NCBI RefSeq assembly: GCF_005221385.1
Contig: NZ_CP039903.1
Coordinates: forward strand, 558,001-622,000
Direction of reading: 5' to 3'
Length of the DNA stretch: 64,000 nt
Source of the DNA: Agrobacterium tumefaciens
GTDB taxonomy: Bacteria; Pseudomonadota; Alphaproteobacteria; Rhizobiales; Rhizobiaceae
The notes below the pieces were generated by a model, which saw nothing but the letters and a program-made list of their open reading frames with translations, was not told the DNA's origin and made no database searches. A program made the position numbers and the translations under genes. Positions 41,816-50,399 of this stretch are shown here, one piece after another (positions within the stretch are counted from its first letter, which is position 1; each line of letters begins with the position of its first letter).

Positions 41816-42952
41816 CTATGCCGTTTCCTTCTCCACCGGCAAAACCGCCTCCCGCACCTTCGCAGGCTCCTCCACCGTCTCGGCCTTCTGCGGCGCGGGC
41901 GTCACCGCCTCAACCGTGGTGTCCGGTTCCTGCGCAGCCGGGGTCACCATCGCCGCCACCAGCGTGTCGAGACCGATCGAACCGACCGGCTTGCCATCCT
42001 CATCAACCACATGCGCCTGAGTCTCGTTGGCCTCCGACATATCGCGGGCAATGGTTTCCAGCGTCGCGTTCTCAGGCACCGACATGCCTTCCGGTTTGCT
42101 GTCCAGCGGCTCCATGACCGTGGTGGCCTGCAATACGCGGCCACGATTGACATCGCGCACGAAGTCGGTGACGTAGCCATCGGCAGGAGAGAGGATGATG
42201 CTCTGCCCGTCGCCCTGCTGCACCACTTCGCCGTCCTTGAGAATAGCGATGTGGTCGCCGAGCCGCAAAGCCTCGTCCAGATCGTGGGTAATGAACACCA
42301 CGGTCTTTTTCAGCTCCTGCTGCAGATCGAGCAGCATGGTCTGCATATCAACACGGATCAGCGGATCGAGCGCCGAATAGGCCTCGTCCATCAAAAGAAT
42401 ATCGGCGTCATTGGCAAGCGCCCGGGCAAGGCCCACACGCTGCTGCATGCCGCCGGAAAGCTGGTTCGGATAATAATCCTCGTAACCGGCAAGGCCGACG
42501 CGCTCCAGCCAGTAACGGCCCTTTTCCTCGCTCTTGCTGCGCGGCACGCCCTGGATGTCGAGCCCGTAGACGCTGTTTTCCAGCACGGTGCGATGCGGCA
42601 AAAGGCCGAATTTCTGGAACACCATCGCCGTCTTGTGACGACGGAACTGCCGCAGCGCCGAGGCGCTCATGCCGCAGATATCCTCGCCGTCATAGAGAAC
42701 CTCGCCCGCCGTCGGGTCGATCAGCCGGTTGATGTGGCGGATCAGCGTCGACTTGCCGGAGCCGGAAAGGCCCATGACGACGGTGATCTTGCCGCCCGGC
42801 ATGGTGATGTTGATGTTGTTGAGGCCAAGGACGTGGCTGTGTTTGTCATTCAGCTCCACCTTGTCCATGCCTGCTCGCACCGCTTCGAGGTATTTCTCGG
42901 GATGCTTGCCGAAGATCTTGTAAAGATTCTTGATTTCGATGCTTTTAGCCAT
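41816..42952 (-). CDS. proV: Glycine betaine/proline-type ABC transporter, ATP-binding subunit
   Basis: 378 aa. Walker A GLSGSGKSTLIRHINRL, signature LSGGMQQRVGLARAL, Walker B ILLMDEAYSALDPL. The N-terminal IEIKNLYKIFGKHPEKYLEAVRAGMDK is typical of ProV/ChoV-type subunits of osmoprotectant importers. The C-terminal 100 residues look like a degenerate CBS region (AHVVDEDGKPVGSIGLDTLVAAMV) with a Pro/Glu/Thr-rich tail. The ATG at 42952 was chosen. It overlaps the permease gene by 8 bases. Confidence 0.9.
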   Translation of the reverse strand: MAKSIEIKNLYKIFGKHPEKYLEAVRAGMDKVELNDKHSHVLGLNNINITMPGGKITVVMGLSGSGKSTLIRHINRLIDPTAGEVLYDGEDICGMSASALRQFRRHKTAMVFQKFGLLPHRTVLENSVYGLDIQGVPRSKSEEKGRYWLERVGLAGYEDYYPNQLSGGMQQRVGLARALANDADILLMDEAYSALDPLIRVDMQTMLLDLQQELKKTVVFITHDLDEALRLGDHIAILKDGEVVQQGDGQSIILSPADGYVTDFVRDVNRGRVLQATTVMEPLDSKPEGMSVPENATLETIARDMSEANETQAHVVDEDGKPVGSIGLDTLVAAMVTPAAQEPDTTVEAVTPAPQKAETVEEPAKVREAVLPVEKETA

Positions 42953-43853
42953 GGGAGACCTCGCGGTATTTCTGCAGGCGCTTGCCAAAAGCCTGGCTTG
43001 CCCGGTCGAACATGATGGCGATGGCGACCAGAGCGAAACCGTTCAGGAAGCCCACCGTGAAGAACTGGTTGTTGATGGCCTGCAGCACGTTCTTGCCAAG
43101 CCCGCCGACACCGACCATGGAGGCGACGACGACCATGGCGAGCGCCATCATGATGGTCTGGTTGATGCCGGTCATGATGGTGGGCAGCGCCAGCGGCAGC
43201 TGCACGTTGAACAGCTTCTGGCGGTTGGAAGAACCGAAGGCGTCCGCCGCTTCCAGCACCTCGCGGTCCACCAGGCGGATGCCGAGGCTGGTCAGGCGGA
43301 TAACGGGCGGAATGGCATAGATCACCACTGCGATCAGGCCCGGTACCTTGCCGATGCCGAAAATCACCACCACGGGGATGAGATAAACGAAGCTGGGCAG
43401 GGTCTGCATCACGTCGAGCACGGGATTGATGAGGCGTTGCAGGCGTTCGGAACGTCCCATCAGGATGCCGAGCGGCAGGCCGATGACGATGGCGATCAGG
43501 GTGGCGATGGCGACGATGGACAGTGTCGTCATGGCATCGCGCCACAGGCCGACCGCGCCGATCATCAGCAGGGAGATGGCGGTGCCGCCGGTGATCTTCA
43601 GGCTGCGCCCGGCCAGATGCACGATGGCCAGAATGACCAGCATCGTGATGATCCACGGCGTCTGGATGAACAGCCGCTCCGAGGAATTGAGGAACAGCTG
43701 CAACGGATGCACGATCACATCGATCGCATCGCCGTAATTGCGCACGATGTCGCGAAAACCATCATCGATGGTCTTGCGTACCACACGCATCGTGGAGTTG
43801 TCGATGGCCGGGAACTTGCAGAGCAGGTCCGGCAGGTAATTGCAGAGGGCCAT
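42945..43853 (-). CDS. proW: Glycine betaine/proline-type ABC transporter, permease subunit
   Basis: 302 aa inner-membrane permease with about six helices. The EAA-type loop is REVLEAADAFGSSNRQKLFNVQLPLALPTIMTGINQTIMMALAMVVVASMVG, characteristic of ProW. It starts with a hydrophilic N-terminal segment of about 90 residues. Overlaps the ATPase gene, so one operon; the binding-protein gene follows across an intergenic repeat. Confidence 0.9.
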   Translation of the reverse strand: MALCNYLPDLLCKFPAIDNSTMRVVRKTIDDGFRDIVRNYGDAIDVIVHPLQLFLNSSERLFIQTPWIITMLVILAIVHLAGRSLKITGGTAISLLMIGAVGLWRDAMTTLSIVAIATLIAIVIGLPLGILMGRSERLQRLINPVLDVMQTLPSFVYLIPVVVIFGIGKVPGLIAVVIYAIPPVIRLTSLGIRLVDREVLEAADAFGSSNRQKLFNVQLPLALPTIMTGINQTIMMALAMVVVASMVGVGGLGKNVLQAINNQFFTVGFLNGFALVAIAIMFDRASQAFGKRLQKYREVSHG

Positions 43854-43909
43854 TATTGTTGTTTTCCCTTTGGGGTTTGGGATGGGCGGTTAAGGCTGGA
43901 GCGCGGGGC

Positions 43910-44066
43910 ACCCCCCTCTGTCCTGCCGGACATCTCCCCCTCAAGGGGGGAGATCGATCTGCGGCAAGGTCTCGCCCATCTCGATGGTTGCGGATGAAGT
44001 GGCGAAATCGCGCCCTGCCGATCTCCCCCCTTGAGGGGGAGATGCCCGGCAGGGCAGAGGGGGGTA
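43910..44066. repeat. Palindromic intergenic repeat, family B, copy 1
   Basis: Arms CCCCCCTCTGTCCTGCCGGACATCTCCCCCTCAAGGGGGGAGATCG and CGATCTCCCCCCTTGAGGGGGAGATGCCCGGCAGGGCAGAGGGGGG, separated by about 70 bases containing GATGAAGTGGCG. It lies inside the transporter gene cluster. Second copy at 51545-51706. Confidence 0.85.
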
Positions 44067-44096
44067 AGCGGCTTGCGCCAACCCCACCCAAAACGA

Positions 44097-45107
44097 TCAC
44101 ATCGAAGCCTTGATCTTCTCCGCCACCTCGGCCGGAACCCACTTTGTCCAGGTTTCCTCATGGTTCTCGAGGAAATATTCCGCGCCATCCTCGTTGGTGC
44201 CCTGGTTCTCATCCATCCAGGCGAGGATTTCGGCGACCATCTTGTTGTCCCAGTTGCGGGCCTTGAGATAATCCATCGTCACCCCGGCCTTGCCTTCGAA
44301 ATCCTTAGTGATGACGGTAAAGACATCGGCCACCGGATAGGCGTTGACCTTGGGATCGGCGCAATCGACCTTGGCCGTGCACTCGTCAAAATGGGCGCGG
44401 TCGAGTTCGACGCCGTCATCCAGCTTCACCATCTCGTATTTGCCGAGAATGGCGGTGGGCGACCAGTAATAACCGAGCCAGCCCTGCTTCTTTTCAAACG
44501 CATTGGCGATGGAGCCGTCGAGGCCGGCGGCAGAGCCGGTATCGACCAGTGTGAAGCCCTTTTTGTCGCCTTCGCGCGCCTTGTAAAGATTGGTGGTGGT
44601 CACCTGGCAGTTCCAGCCGGAGGGGCAATTATGTACGGCGCCCTTGCTGGCATCCTCCGGAGCGGGGAAGAGTTCGGGATGTTTCAGCGCATCCTCGACG
44701 GTCTTGATATCTGGGTGTGCGTCGGCGATGAATTTCGGGATCCACCAGCCTTCGATACCGCCTTCGGAAAGAATTTTGGACGCTTCGACCATGCGGCCGT
44801 CCTTGACGGCGGCGTCGAGCGGTTCGCGCACGGCGTTCACCCACAATTCGGGCGCCATGTCCGGCTGGCCCTTTTCGTTCATGGAGGCGAAGGTCGGCAT
44901 GGTATCGCCGCTGACGACGTTGACCGTGCAGTCATAGCCGTTTTCCATGATGAACTTGTCGACGTAAGCCGCGACACCGGCGGATGCCCAGTTCATTTCG
45001 GCGATGGTGATGCTGCCGCACTCTTCGGCGGCATTGGCGGAATTTGCTGCACCGGCAGCGATGATAAAGCCCGTTACGAGAATGGTCGAGGCTAGGAGTT
45101 TCTTCAT
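44097..45107 (-). CDS. proX: Quaternary-amine ABC transporter, substrate-binding protein
   Basis: 336 aa periplasmic protein. Sec signal peptide at residues 1-27 (MKKLLASTILVTGFIIAAGAANSANA), then a two-lobed ProX-like binding fold (ITIAEMNWASAGVAAYVDKFI, GWLGYYWSPTAILGKYEMVKL). Aromatic residues in those segments would form the box for a quaternary ammonium such as glycine betaine or choline; which one cannot be told. It has four or five Cys that may pair. The ATG at 45107 is clear. Confidence 0.9.
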   Translation of the reverse strand: MKKLLASTILVTGFIIAAGAANSANAAEECGSITIAEMNWASAGVAAYVDKFIMENGYDCTVNVVSGDTMPTFASMNEKGQPDMAPELWVNAVREPLDAAVKDGRMVEASKILSEGGIEGWWIPKFIADAHPDIKTVEDALKHPELFPAPEDASKGAVHNCPSGWNCQVTTTNLYKAREGDKKGFTLVDTGSAAGLDGSIANAFEKKQGWLGYYWSPTAILGKYEMVKLDDGVELDRAHFDECTAKVDCADPKVNAYPVADVFTVITKDFEGKAGVTMDYLKARNWDNKMVAEILAWMDENQGTNEDGAEYFLENHEETWTKWVPAEVAEKIKASM

Positions 45108-45193
45108 GGTGTAAGACCCCCAAGTCTGATGCAGTGTTTTCAATTGGCAAAGCGGGAGCACTGCAAAGCCCGGATTGCCAAGGGCGAACTGAC

Positions 45194-45325
45194 ATGGCGC
45201 GTGAAAAAGCCGAAAAAATCCGGCATAAAGAATATCCGCAAGACGTGCTGCGGGAATGCCGCAAGAGGTGCGGCGAAAAGGCGCATGAATATGTCAACGA
45301 CCGGCATAATACGGCCAAAAAGTGA
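45194..45325 (+). CDS. Possible small protein, 43 aa
   Basis: ATG at 45194 to TGA at 45325: MAREKAEKIRHKEYPQDVLRE then RCGEKAHEYVNDRHNTAKK. Charged, with two Cys (ECRKRCG). The upstream GGCGAACTGAC is a poor ribosome site. The codons look plausible for the genome, but the length alone makes this uncertain. Confidence 0.25.
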   Translation: MAREKAEKIRHKEYPQDVLRECRKRCGEKAHEYVNDRHNTAKK

Positions 45326-45563
45326 TATTGCAACGCGAAAAGGCGCATTGCAGCCATGCATTCGATTTTCGGAACATTTTCTCATGTCGGGTAATACATG
45401 AGAGTTATTTGCTTTTATGTCAGATATATTGTTAGTTACAGTAACAGAAAATAAAAATTCACTAGTGACGAAAGTGGCATTTGTAGAAAAGGCACAGTCG
45501 AGATTTTGTGGAAAAAATATTCAAAAAGAGGTTTTTTGCAGGTATTTTCGTTCGGGATAATGT

Positions 45564-45589
45564 CGGGCGACGGTTTAGTCCGTCGCCCG
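45564..45589 (-). terminator. Hairpin terminator after ptrB
   Basis: CGGGCGACGG-ACTAAA-CCGTCGCCCG on the minus strand, perfect 10-base arms, 17 bases after the stop codon. The T tail is weak. Confidence 0.6.
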
Positions 45590-45605
45590 TTCGGCAGTTA
45601 GCGTG

Positions 45606-47705
45606 TCATGCCGCGTCCTTGCCCGCCACCTTCAGCGCGAAGGCATATTCGAAGGCGATTTCTTCCAGCCGCTGGAAACGGCCGGATTTGCCGCCATGGC
45701 CGGCCGCCATGTTGGTCTTGAGCAGGATCGGGGCTTCCCCCGTCGTCTTTTCGCGCAGCTTCGCCACCCATTTGGTCGGTTCCCAATAGGTCACGCGCGG
45801 GTCGGTAAGGCCTGAAAGCGCAAGGATCGGCGGATAGGGTTTCGCACCGACATTGTCGTAGGGGCTGTAGGCGGCGATCCATTGATATTCCTCTGCCGAT
45901 TCCAGCGGATTGCCCCATTCCGGCCATTCCGGCGGAGTGAGCGGCAGCGTGTCATCCAGCATGGTGGTCAGCACGTCCACGAAGGGAACGGCGGCGATGA
46001 TGCCGGCGAATTTTTCCGGCGCCATGTTGGCGACAGCCCCCATCAGCATGCCGCCGGCCGAGCCGCCTTCGGCGATGATGCCCTCATAGGAGGTGAAACC
46101 TTCCTGAACCAGATGGTCGGCAGCGGCGATGAAGTCCTTGAAGGTGTTCTGCTTGTCCTCCATCTTGCCGGTTTCATACCATTCGAAACCCTTGTCCTTG
46201 CCGCCGCGGATATGGGCGATGGCATAGATGAAACCACGGTCGGCGAGCGACAGCGTCGTGGTGGAGAAGGAAGCGGGAATGCTGATGCCGTAAGCGCCGT
46301 AGCCATAAAGCAGGCACGGGGCCGAACCGTTAAGCGCTACATCCTTGCGGTAGAGCAGGGAGACCGGCACCAGCTCGCCATCATGGGCGGGCGCCATGAT
46401 GCGGCGGGTGATGTAATCGTCCGGATTGTGGCCGGAAGGTACTTCCTGCGTCTTCAGAAGCGTGCGCTCGCGCGTCACCATATCGTAATCGAACAGCTGG
46501 CTCGGCGTCGTCATCGACGAATAGGAGAAGCGGATGACATCCGTGTCATACTCCGCCGCGCCATGCAGGCCGAGGGAATAGGCTTCCTCGGCAAAGGCGA
46601 TGGAATGTTCCTCGCCGGTGCGGCGATCGCGGATGACGATGCGCGGCAGGCCGTCGCGGCGTTCAAGCCAGATCAGGTGGCGGGCATAGGCATCGACGGA
46701 AAGAATGAGACGGCCCGGCTCATGCGGCACGACTTCTTTCCAGTTTTCCTTGCCGGGCGCGGTCACCGGCGCTTCCACGATGCGGAAATCCTTGGCGTCG
46801 CCATCATTGGTGAGGATGAAGAAGACGTCGCCGCCTTCGCACATCGAATATTCGATGCCCTCTTCGCGCTCCGCTACGATAGCAGGCTCGGCGGTCAGGT
46901 CCCCCGTGGAAAGGATGCGATATTCGCTGGTCTCATGGTCGTGAATGTCGATGAAGATGAAATCGTCGAGAACCGACGCGCCAACGCCCATGAAGAAACC
47001 GGGATCCTTTTCCTCATAAACCAGCCGGTCGGCCGATTGCGGCTCGCCGATGATATGGTGGAAGACCTTGGAGGGGCGATGGTTTTCATCCTGCAGCGTG
47101 TAGAAGAAGCTCTTGCCATCGGGTGCCCACGCGCCGCCACCGCCGGTATTTTCCACGACGTCGGCAAGGTCTTCGCCGGTTTCGAGGTTACGGATGCGCA
47201 GGGTGAAATATTCCGAACCCTTGTCGTCATAACCCCAGATGCCGTGACTGTGATCGGAGGACTGGTCGAGGCCGGCAAGACGGAAATAATCCTTGCCTTC
47301 GGCCTCCTTGTCGCCATCAAGCAGCACATGTTTTTCACCGCCGCCGCGCGGGGTGCGGAAATAATGCGGCTGCTCGCCGCCGGTCACGAACAGCGTGCCA
47401 TAGGCGTAAGGCCCGTCATTGACCGGCACGGAGGAATCGTCCTGCTTGATGCGGCCCTTCATTTCCGTAAACAGCTTTTCCTGAAGCGCCTTGGTGTCGC
47501 CCATGGCCGTTTCCATATAGGCGTTTTCCGCCTCCAGATGGGCGCGGATCGACGGGTCGAGCAGGGTCGGGTCCTTGAACATGGCCTGCCAGTTATCGGC
47601 CCGGAACCATGCGTAATCGTCGGTGCGGGTAATGCCGTGATGCGTGTCCTGAACGGGCCTTTTTTCGGCGGTCGGTGCGGCGGGCAGGTTCTTGAAAATC
47701 GGCAA
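45606..47705 (-). CDS. ptrB: Oligopeptidase B
   Basis: 699 aa serine peptidase of family S9, cutting short peptides after Lys or Arg. An N-terminal seven-bladed propeller (residues about 80-410) is followed by the catalytic alpha/beta domain. Active-site motifs: GGSAGGMLMGAVANM (Ser), DPRVTYWEPTKWVAKLRE (Asp) and NMAAGHGGKSGR (His). The sequence RGGKDKGFEWYETGKMEDKQNTFKDFIAAADHL is typical. Start MPIFKNLPAAPTAEKRP fits the family. Confidence 0.94.
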   Translation of the reverse strand: MPIFKNLPAAPTAEKRPVQDTHHGITRTDDYAWFRADNWQAMFKDPTLLDPSIRAHLEAENAYMETAMGDTKALQEKLFTEMKGRIKQDDSSVPVNDGPYAYGTLFVTGGEQPHYFRTPRGGGEKHVLLDGDKEAEGKDYFRLAGLDQSSDHSHGIWGYDDKGSEYFTLRIRNLETGEDLADVVENTGGGGAWAPDGKSFFYTLQDENHRPSKVFHHIIGEPQSADRLVYEEKDPGFFMGVGASVLDDFIFIDIHDHETSEYRILSTGDLTAEPAIVAEREEGIEYSMCEGGDVFFILTNDGDAKDFRIVEAPVTAPGKENWKEVVPHEPGRLILSVDAYARHLIWLERRDGLPRIVIRDRRTGEEHSIAFAEEAYSLGLHGAAEYDTDVIRFSYSSMTTPSQLFDYDMVTRERTLLKTQEVPSGHNPDDYITRRIMAPAHDGELVPVSLLYRKDVALNGSAPCLLYGYGAYGISIPASFSTTTLSLADRGFIYAIAHIRGGKDKGFEWYETGKMEDKQNTFKDFIAAADHLVQEGFTSYEGIIAEGGSAGGMLMGAVANMAPEKFAGIIAAVPFVDVLTTMLDDTLPLTPPEWPEWGNPLESAEEYQWIAAYSPYDNVGAKPYPPILALSGLTDPRVTYWEPTKWVAKLREKTTGEAPILLKTNMAAGHGGKSGRFQRLEEIAFEYAFALKVAGKDAA

Positions 47706-47941
47706 TGGAAACTCGCTTTCCTATAAAAATCCATGGGCAATACCAAGGTGTGGCACCAAGATGTAGAGTGACCCTCGCGGCCGATCAAGTTTCAAATCTC
47801 CACAGGCGTAATGCGGCTTGGGCACAATTTGGTCAGCTTTCGATCACATTTTGGCAATATCCGGCAAATCAGCGATGATGCGCGCCGGTCTCCGGCCCGC
47901 CGTCTATCGACAAGAACAAACGAAAAAACTGACAGGACCCC

Positions 47942-48343
47942 ATGCGAAAGCTTCTTCCCGCTGCCCTTTCTGCCTTTTTCCTCAGCTTGCAGGCCTTTAC
48001 CCCCGCTTTTGCAATCGACGCCAGCGTCATGCGGCAGCTGAATGCGCTTGCTCCTGAAGAGCGTCTGGAGCAGCGCTGCGATATCGAGGCGATGGAAAGG
48101 ATAGCGACGGAGCAGAAGGGCATGCGGCCGGACAAGGTCATCGCCTATACTTTCGGCGATCCGGAAGTCGGCAAGAACTCCATCAAGGCGCCGGGTGCGG
48201 TCTTCAGAAGTTCCGGCGAATGGTACAAGCTCAAATACAAATGCCAGCTGAAGAGCGACAGCCTCAGCATCCAGTCCTTTGATTACCGCGTTGGCGACAG
48301 GATTCCCGAGGAGCAGTGGAAGAAGTTGTATCTTTATGACTAA
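47942..48343 (+). CDS. DUF930 family secreted protein
   Basis: 133 aa with a Sec signal peptide (MRKLLPAALSAFFLSLQAFTPAFA). The mature part has RQLNALAPEERLEQRCDIEAMERI and a later WYKLKYKCQLKSDSLSIQSFDYRVG, the DUF930 pattern with two Cys. Found mostly in Rhizobiales; function unknown. Confidence 0.85.
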   Translation: MRKLLPAALSAFFLSLQAFTPAFAIDASVMRQLNALAPEERLEQRCDIEAMERIATEQKGMRPDKVIAYTFGDPEVGKNSIKAPGAVFRSSGEWYKLKYKCQLKSDSLSIQSFDYRVGDRIPEEQWKKLYLYD

Positions 48344-48448
48344 GCAAGGATTTTTTCGGTTGTCGGCAGGCGTTTAGCCGCCACTTTTCTTGCCGCTCCG
48401 CCACCGGCTCTGTAACCCTGCCGCCTGATCAAAGCGAGGGAGACGGGC

Positions 48449-49357
48449 ATGGCGATACGATTCAAGGGACTTTCGGCTTTTCCGATCACGCCGGCCGATG
48501 AGGCCGGGCGGGTGGACACGCAGGCCTTCTCCGCCCTCATCGAGCGGCTGGATGCGGCGGCGGTCGATTCCATCGGCATCCTCGGCAGCACCGGCATCTA
48601 TATGTATCTTACGCGGGAAGAGAGACGCCGCGCCATCGAGGCGGCAGCCGCCATCCTCAAGCGCAAGCGCATATTGATGGCCGGTGTCGGTGCCTTGCGC
48701 ACCGATGAGGCCGTGGCGCTGGCGAAGGATGCGGAAGCGGCCGGTGCCGATGCGCTGCTGCTCGCACCCGTCTCCTACACGCCGCTGACGCAGGAAGAGG
48801 CCTATCATCATTTCGCCGCCGTGGCGGGCGCAACGGCGCTGCCGCTTGCCATCTACAACAACCCGACGACAACGCGCTTTACCTTCAGCGACGAGCTTCT
48901 GGTGCGGCTTGCCTACATCCCGAATATCCGCGCCATCAAGATGCCGCTACCGGCCGATTCCGATTATGCGGGTGAACTCGCGCGGCTGAGGCCGAAGCTG
49001 TCGGATAATTTCGCCATTGGTTACAGCGGTGACTGGGGCTGCGCCGAGGCGACACTTGCCGGTGGCGATACCTGGTACAGCGTCGTTGCCGGGCTGCTGC
49101 CAGTTCCAGCCCTGCAATTGATGCGGGCGGCTCAGGCCGGCAATGCGGAGGAGGCAAAAAGGCTCGATGCGGCCTTCCAGACGCTCTGGGCGCTGTTCAA
49201 GGAATTCGGCAGCATCCGCGTGGTGTACGCCGCCGCCAACATCCTGCAACTGACGGCGTGCGAACCGCCCCGGCCGATCCTGCCGCTCACCAGCGCGGAA
49301 CGCCAGCGGGTGGAAGAGGCGCTTGAAGCCCTGTCCGCGCTGGAAACCGCGCCATAA
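48449..49357 (+). CDS. DHDPS/NAL-superfamily aldolase, DapA-like
   Basis: TIM-barrel Schiff-base aldolase-type protein, 302 aa. The catalytic Lys is in IRAIKMPLP and the Tyr in LAIYNNPTTTRF. It is not an orthodox dihydrodipicolinate synthase: the usual GTTGE loop reads GSTGIYMYL and the Arg that binds pyruvate-derived carboxylate (YNVPSRT) is replaced by Thr. A different 2-keto acid substrate is likely. No clear operon partner. Confidence 0.85.
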   Translation: MAIRFKGLSAFPITPADEAGRVDTQAFSALIERLDAAAVDSIGILGSTGIYMYLTREERRRAIEAAAAILKRKRILMAGVGALRTDEAVALAKDAEAAGADALLLAPVSYTPLTQEEAYHHFAAVAGATALPLAIYNNPTTTRFTFSDELLVRLAYIPNIRAIKMPLPADSDYAGELARLRPKLSDNFAIGYSGDWGCAEATLAGGDTWYSVVAGLLPVPALQLMRAAQAGNAEEAKRLDAAFQTLWALFKEFGSIRVVYAAANILQLTACEPPRPILPLTSAERQRVEEALEALSALETAP

Positions 49358-49419
49358 TTCGGGCGCTTTACGGGCGGATTGCCACGGGATTATACGTTAT
49401 TACACTGCGGAAAACGAAA

Positions 49420-50145
49420 ATGATGCGTCGCTTCCTCCTTGCTGTCTTGTTTGCCTCTGCCGCGTCGGCCGCGCTCGCGGGCACCGGGCTGGTCGAGCCG
49501 ACGCTGAAGATGACGCCGCAGCATGACGGCAAGGTGCGGGTGGCGATGACGCTTGATGCCTGCATGGGCAAGACCGATCACCGCATCCTCGATACGCTGG
49601 TACGCGAGCGCATCCCCGCGACGATCTTCGTCACCGCCCGCTGGCTGAAACACAATGGCGAGGCGCTCGCCGTGCTCATGGCGCATCCGGACCTCTTCGA
49701 GATCGAAAACCACGGCGAAAACCATGTGCCGGCGGTGGACAAGCCCGTTTCCATCTATGGCATCGCCGCCGCAGGTTCTGAAATGGCGGTCGAGCAGGAA
49801 GTGGAGGGCGGCCGTCAGGCCATCGTCGCCGCCACCGGCCTCCAGCCGCAATGGTTCCGCGGTGCGACGGCGAAATATACCAATTCCTCCATGGCCACCA
49901 TCAACCGGCTCGGCATGCGGGTGGCCGGTTATTCCGTCAATGGCGATGGCGGCTCGCTGCTGGGCGCGGGCGCGACGGCAAAACACATCGCCTCGGCAAA
50001 AGACGGCGATGTCATCATCTCCCACATCAACCAGCCCACCCATGAAGCGGGCGAAGGCGTGGTGAAAGGCCTTCTGGCGCTGAAGGCGCGCGGCGTGATT
50101 TTCACGCGTCTCGACGACCCGTCCTTCGCACCGCCGGGGAATTGA
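49420..50145 (+). CDS. Polysaccharide deacetylase-family protein with altered first motif
   Basis: 241 aa with a Sec signal (MRRFLLAVLFASAASAALA). The NodB-homology fold is visible: VAMTLDACMGKTDHRILDTLVRERIPATIFVTARWL and IENHGENHV. The canonical TFDDG reads TLDACMG, so the catalytic Asp remains but the metal-binding Asp is Ala. The HxxxH pair is kept. It might use the Cys or have a shifted role; peptidoglycan or exopolysaccharide deacetylation is only a family guess. Confidence 0.8.
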   Translation: MMRRFLLAVLFASAASAALAGTGLVEPTLKMTPQHDGKVRVAMTLDACMGKTDHRILDTLVRERIPATIFVTARWLKHNGEALAVLMAHPDLFEIENHGENHVPAVDKPVSIYGIAAAGSEMAVEQEVEGGRQAIVAATGLQPQWFRGATAKYTNSSMATINRLGMRVAGYSVNGDGGSLLGAGATAKHIASAKDGDVIISHINQPTHEAGEGVVKGLLALKARGVIFTRLDDPSFAPPGN

Positions 50146-50163
50146 TCCGCAAGGTCGCCGCCC

Positions 50164-50288
50164 GTTTCTTCTCCCCGCCGGGAGAAGATGCCCGAAGGGC
50201 AGGTGAGGGGGCAACCTCTCCGCATATCTCTGCCCTTGCCCCTCATCCGGCGCTGCGCGCCACCTTCTCCCTGGCGGGGAGAAGAAAT
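50164..50288. repeat. Palindromic intergenic repeat, family A, copy 3
   Basis: Divergent copy: TTTCTTCTCCCCGCCGGGAGAAGATGCCCGAAGGGCAGGTGAGGGGGCAAC and CCCCTCATCCGGCGCTGCGCGCCACCTTCTCCCTGGCGGGGAGAAG. It lies between the deacetylase and ada genes. Confidence 0.8.
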
Positions 50289-50399
50289 ATGTCGCACCGG
50301 CTTGGCCGTGAAACGGCGCGGACACAAGCCGATAACATCCTCTACATCCATGCCCGTTTTTCGGCGGCGCGCCGGAAAAATTTGCGCTAGCATCCTCCC

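Larger units (their letters stand above)
45108..45605. other. 500-base intergenic region before the ABC transporter
   Basis: The first 220 bases contain a small ORF (separate entry). 45381-45402 holds CTCATGT-CGGGTAAT-ACATGAG, a palindrome. About 45405-45545 is AT-rich with no convincing gene and may hold promoter elements or remnants. The last part is the ptrB terminator (45564-45589). Confidence 0.5.

Noticed and set aside
42930..43997. 355-codon open frame on the plus strand
   Set aside because: Antisense to the permease gene and a repeat; low-complexity composition.
45882..47726. 614-codon open frame on the plus strand
   Set aside because: Antisense shadow of ptrB, whose catalytic motifs are clear.
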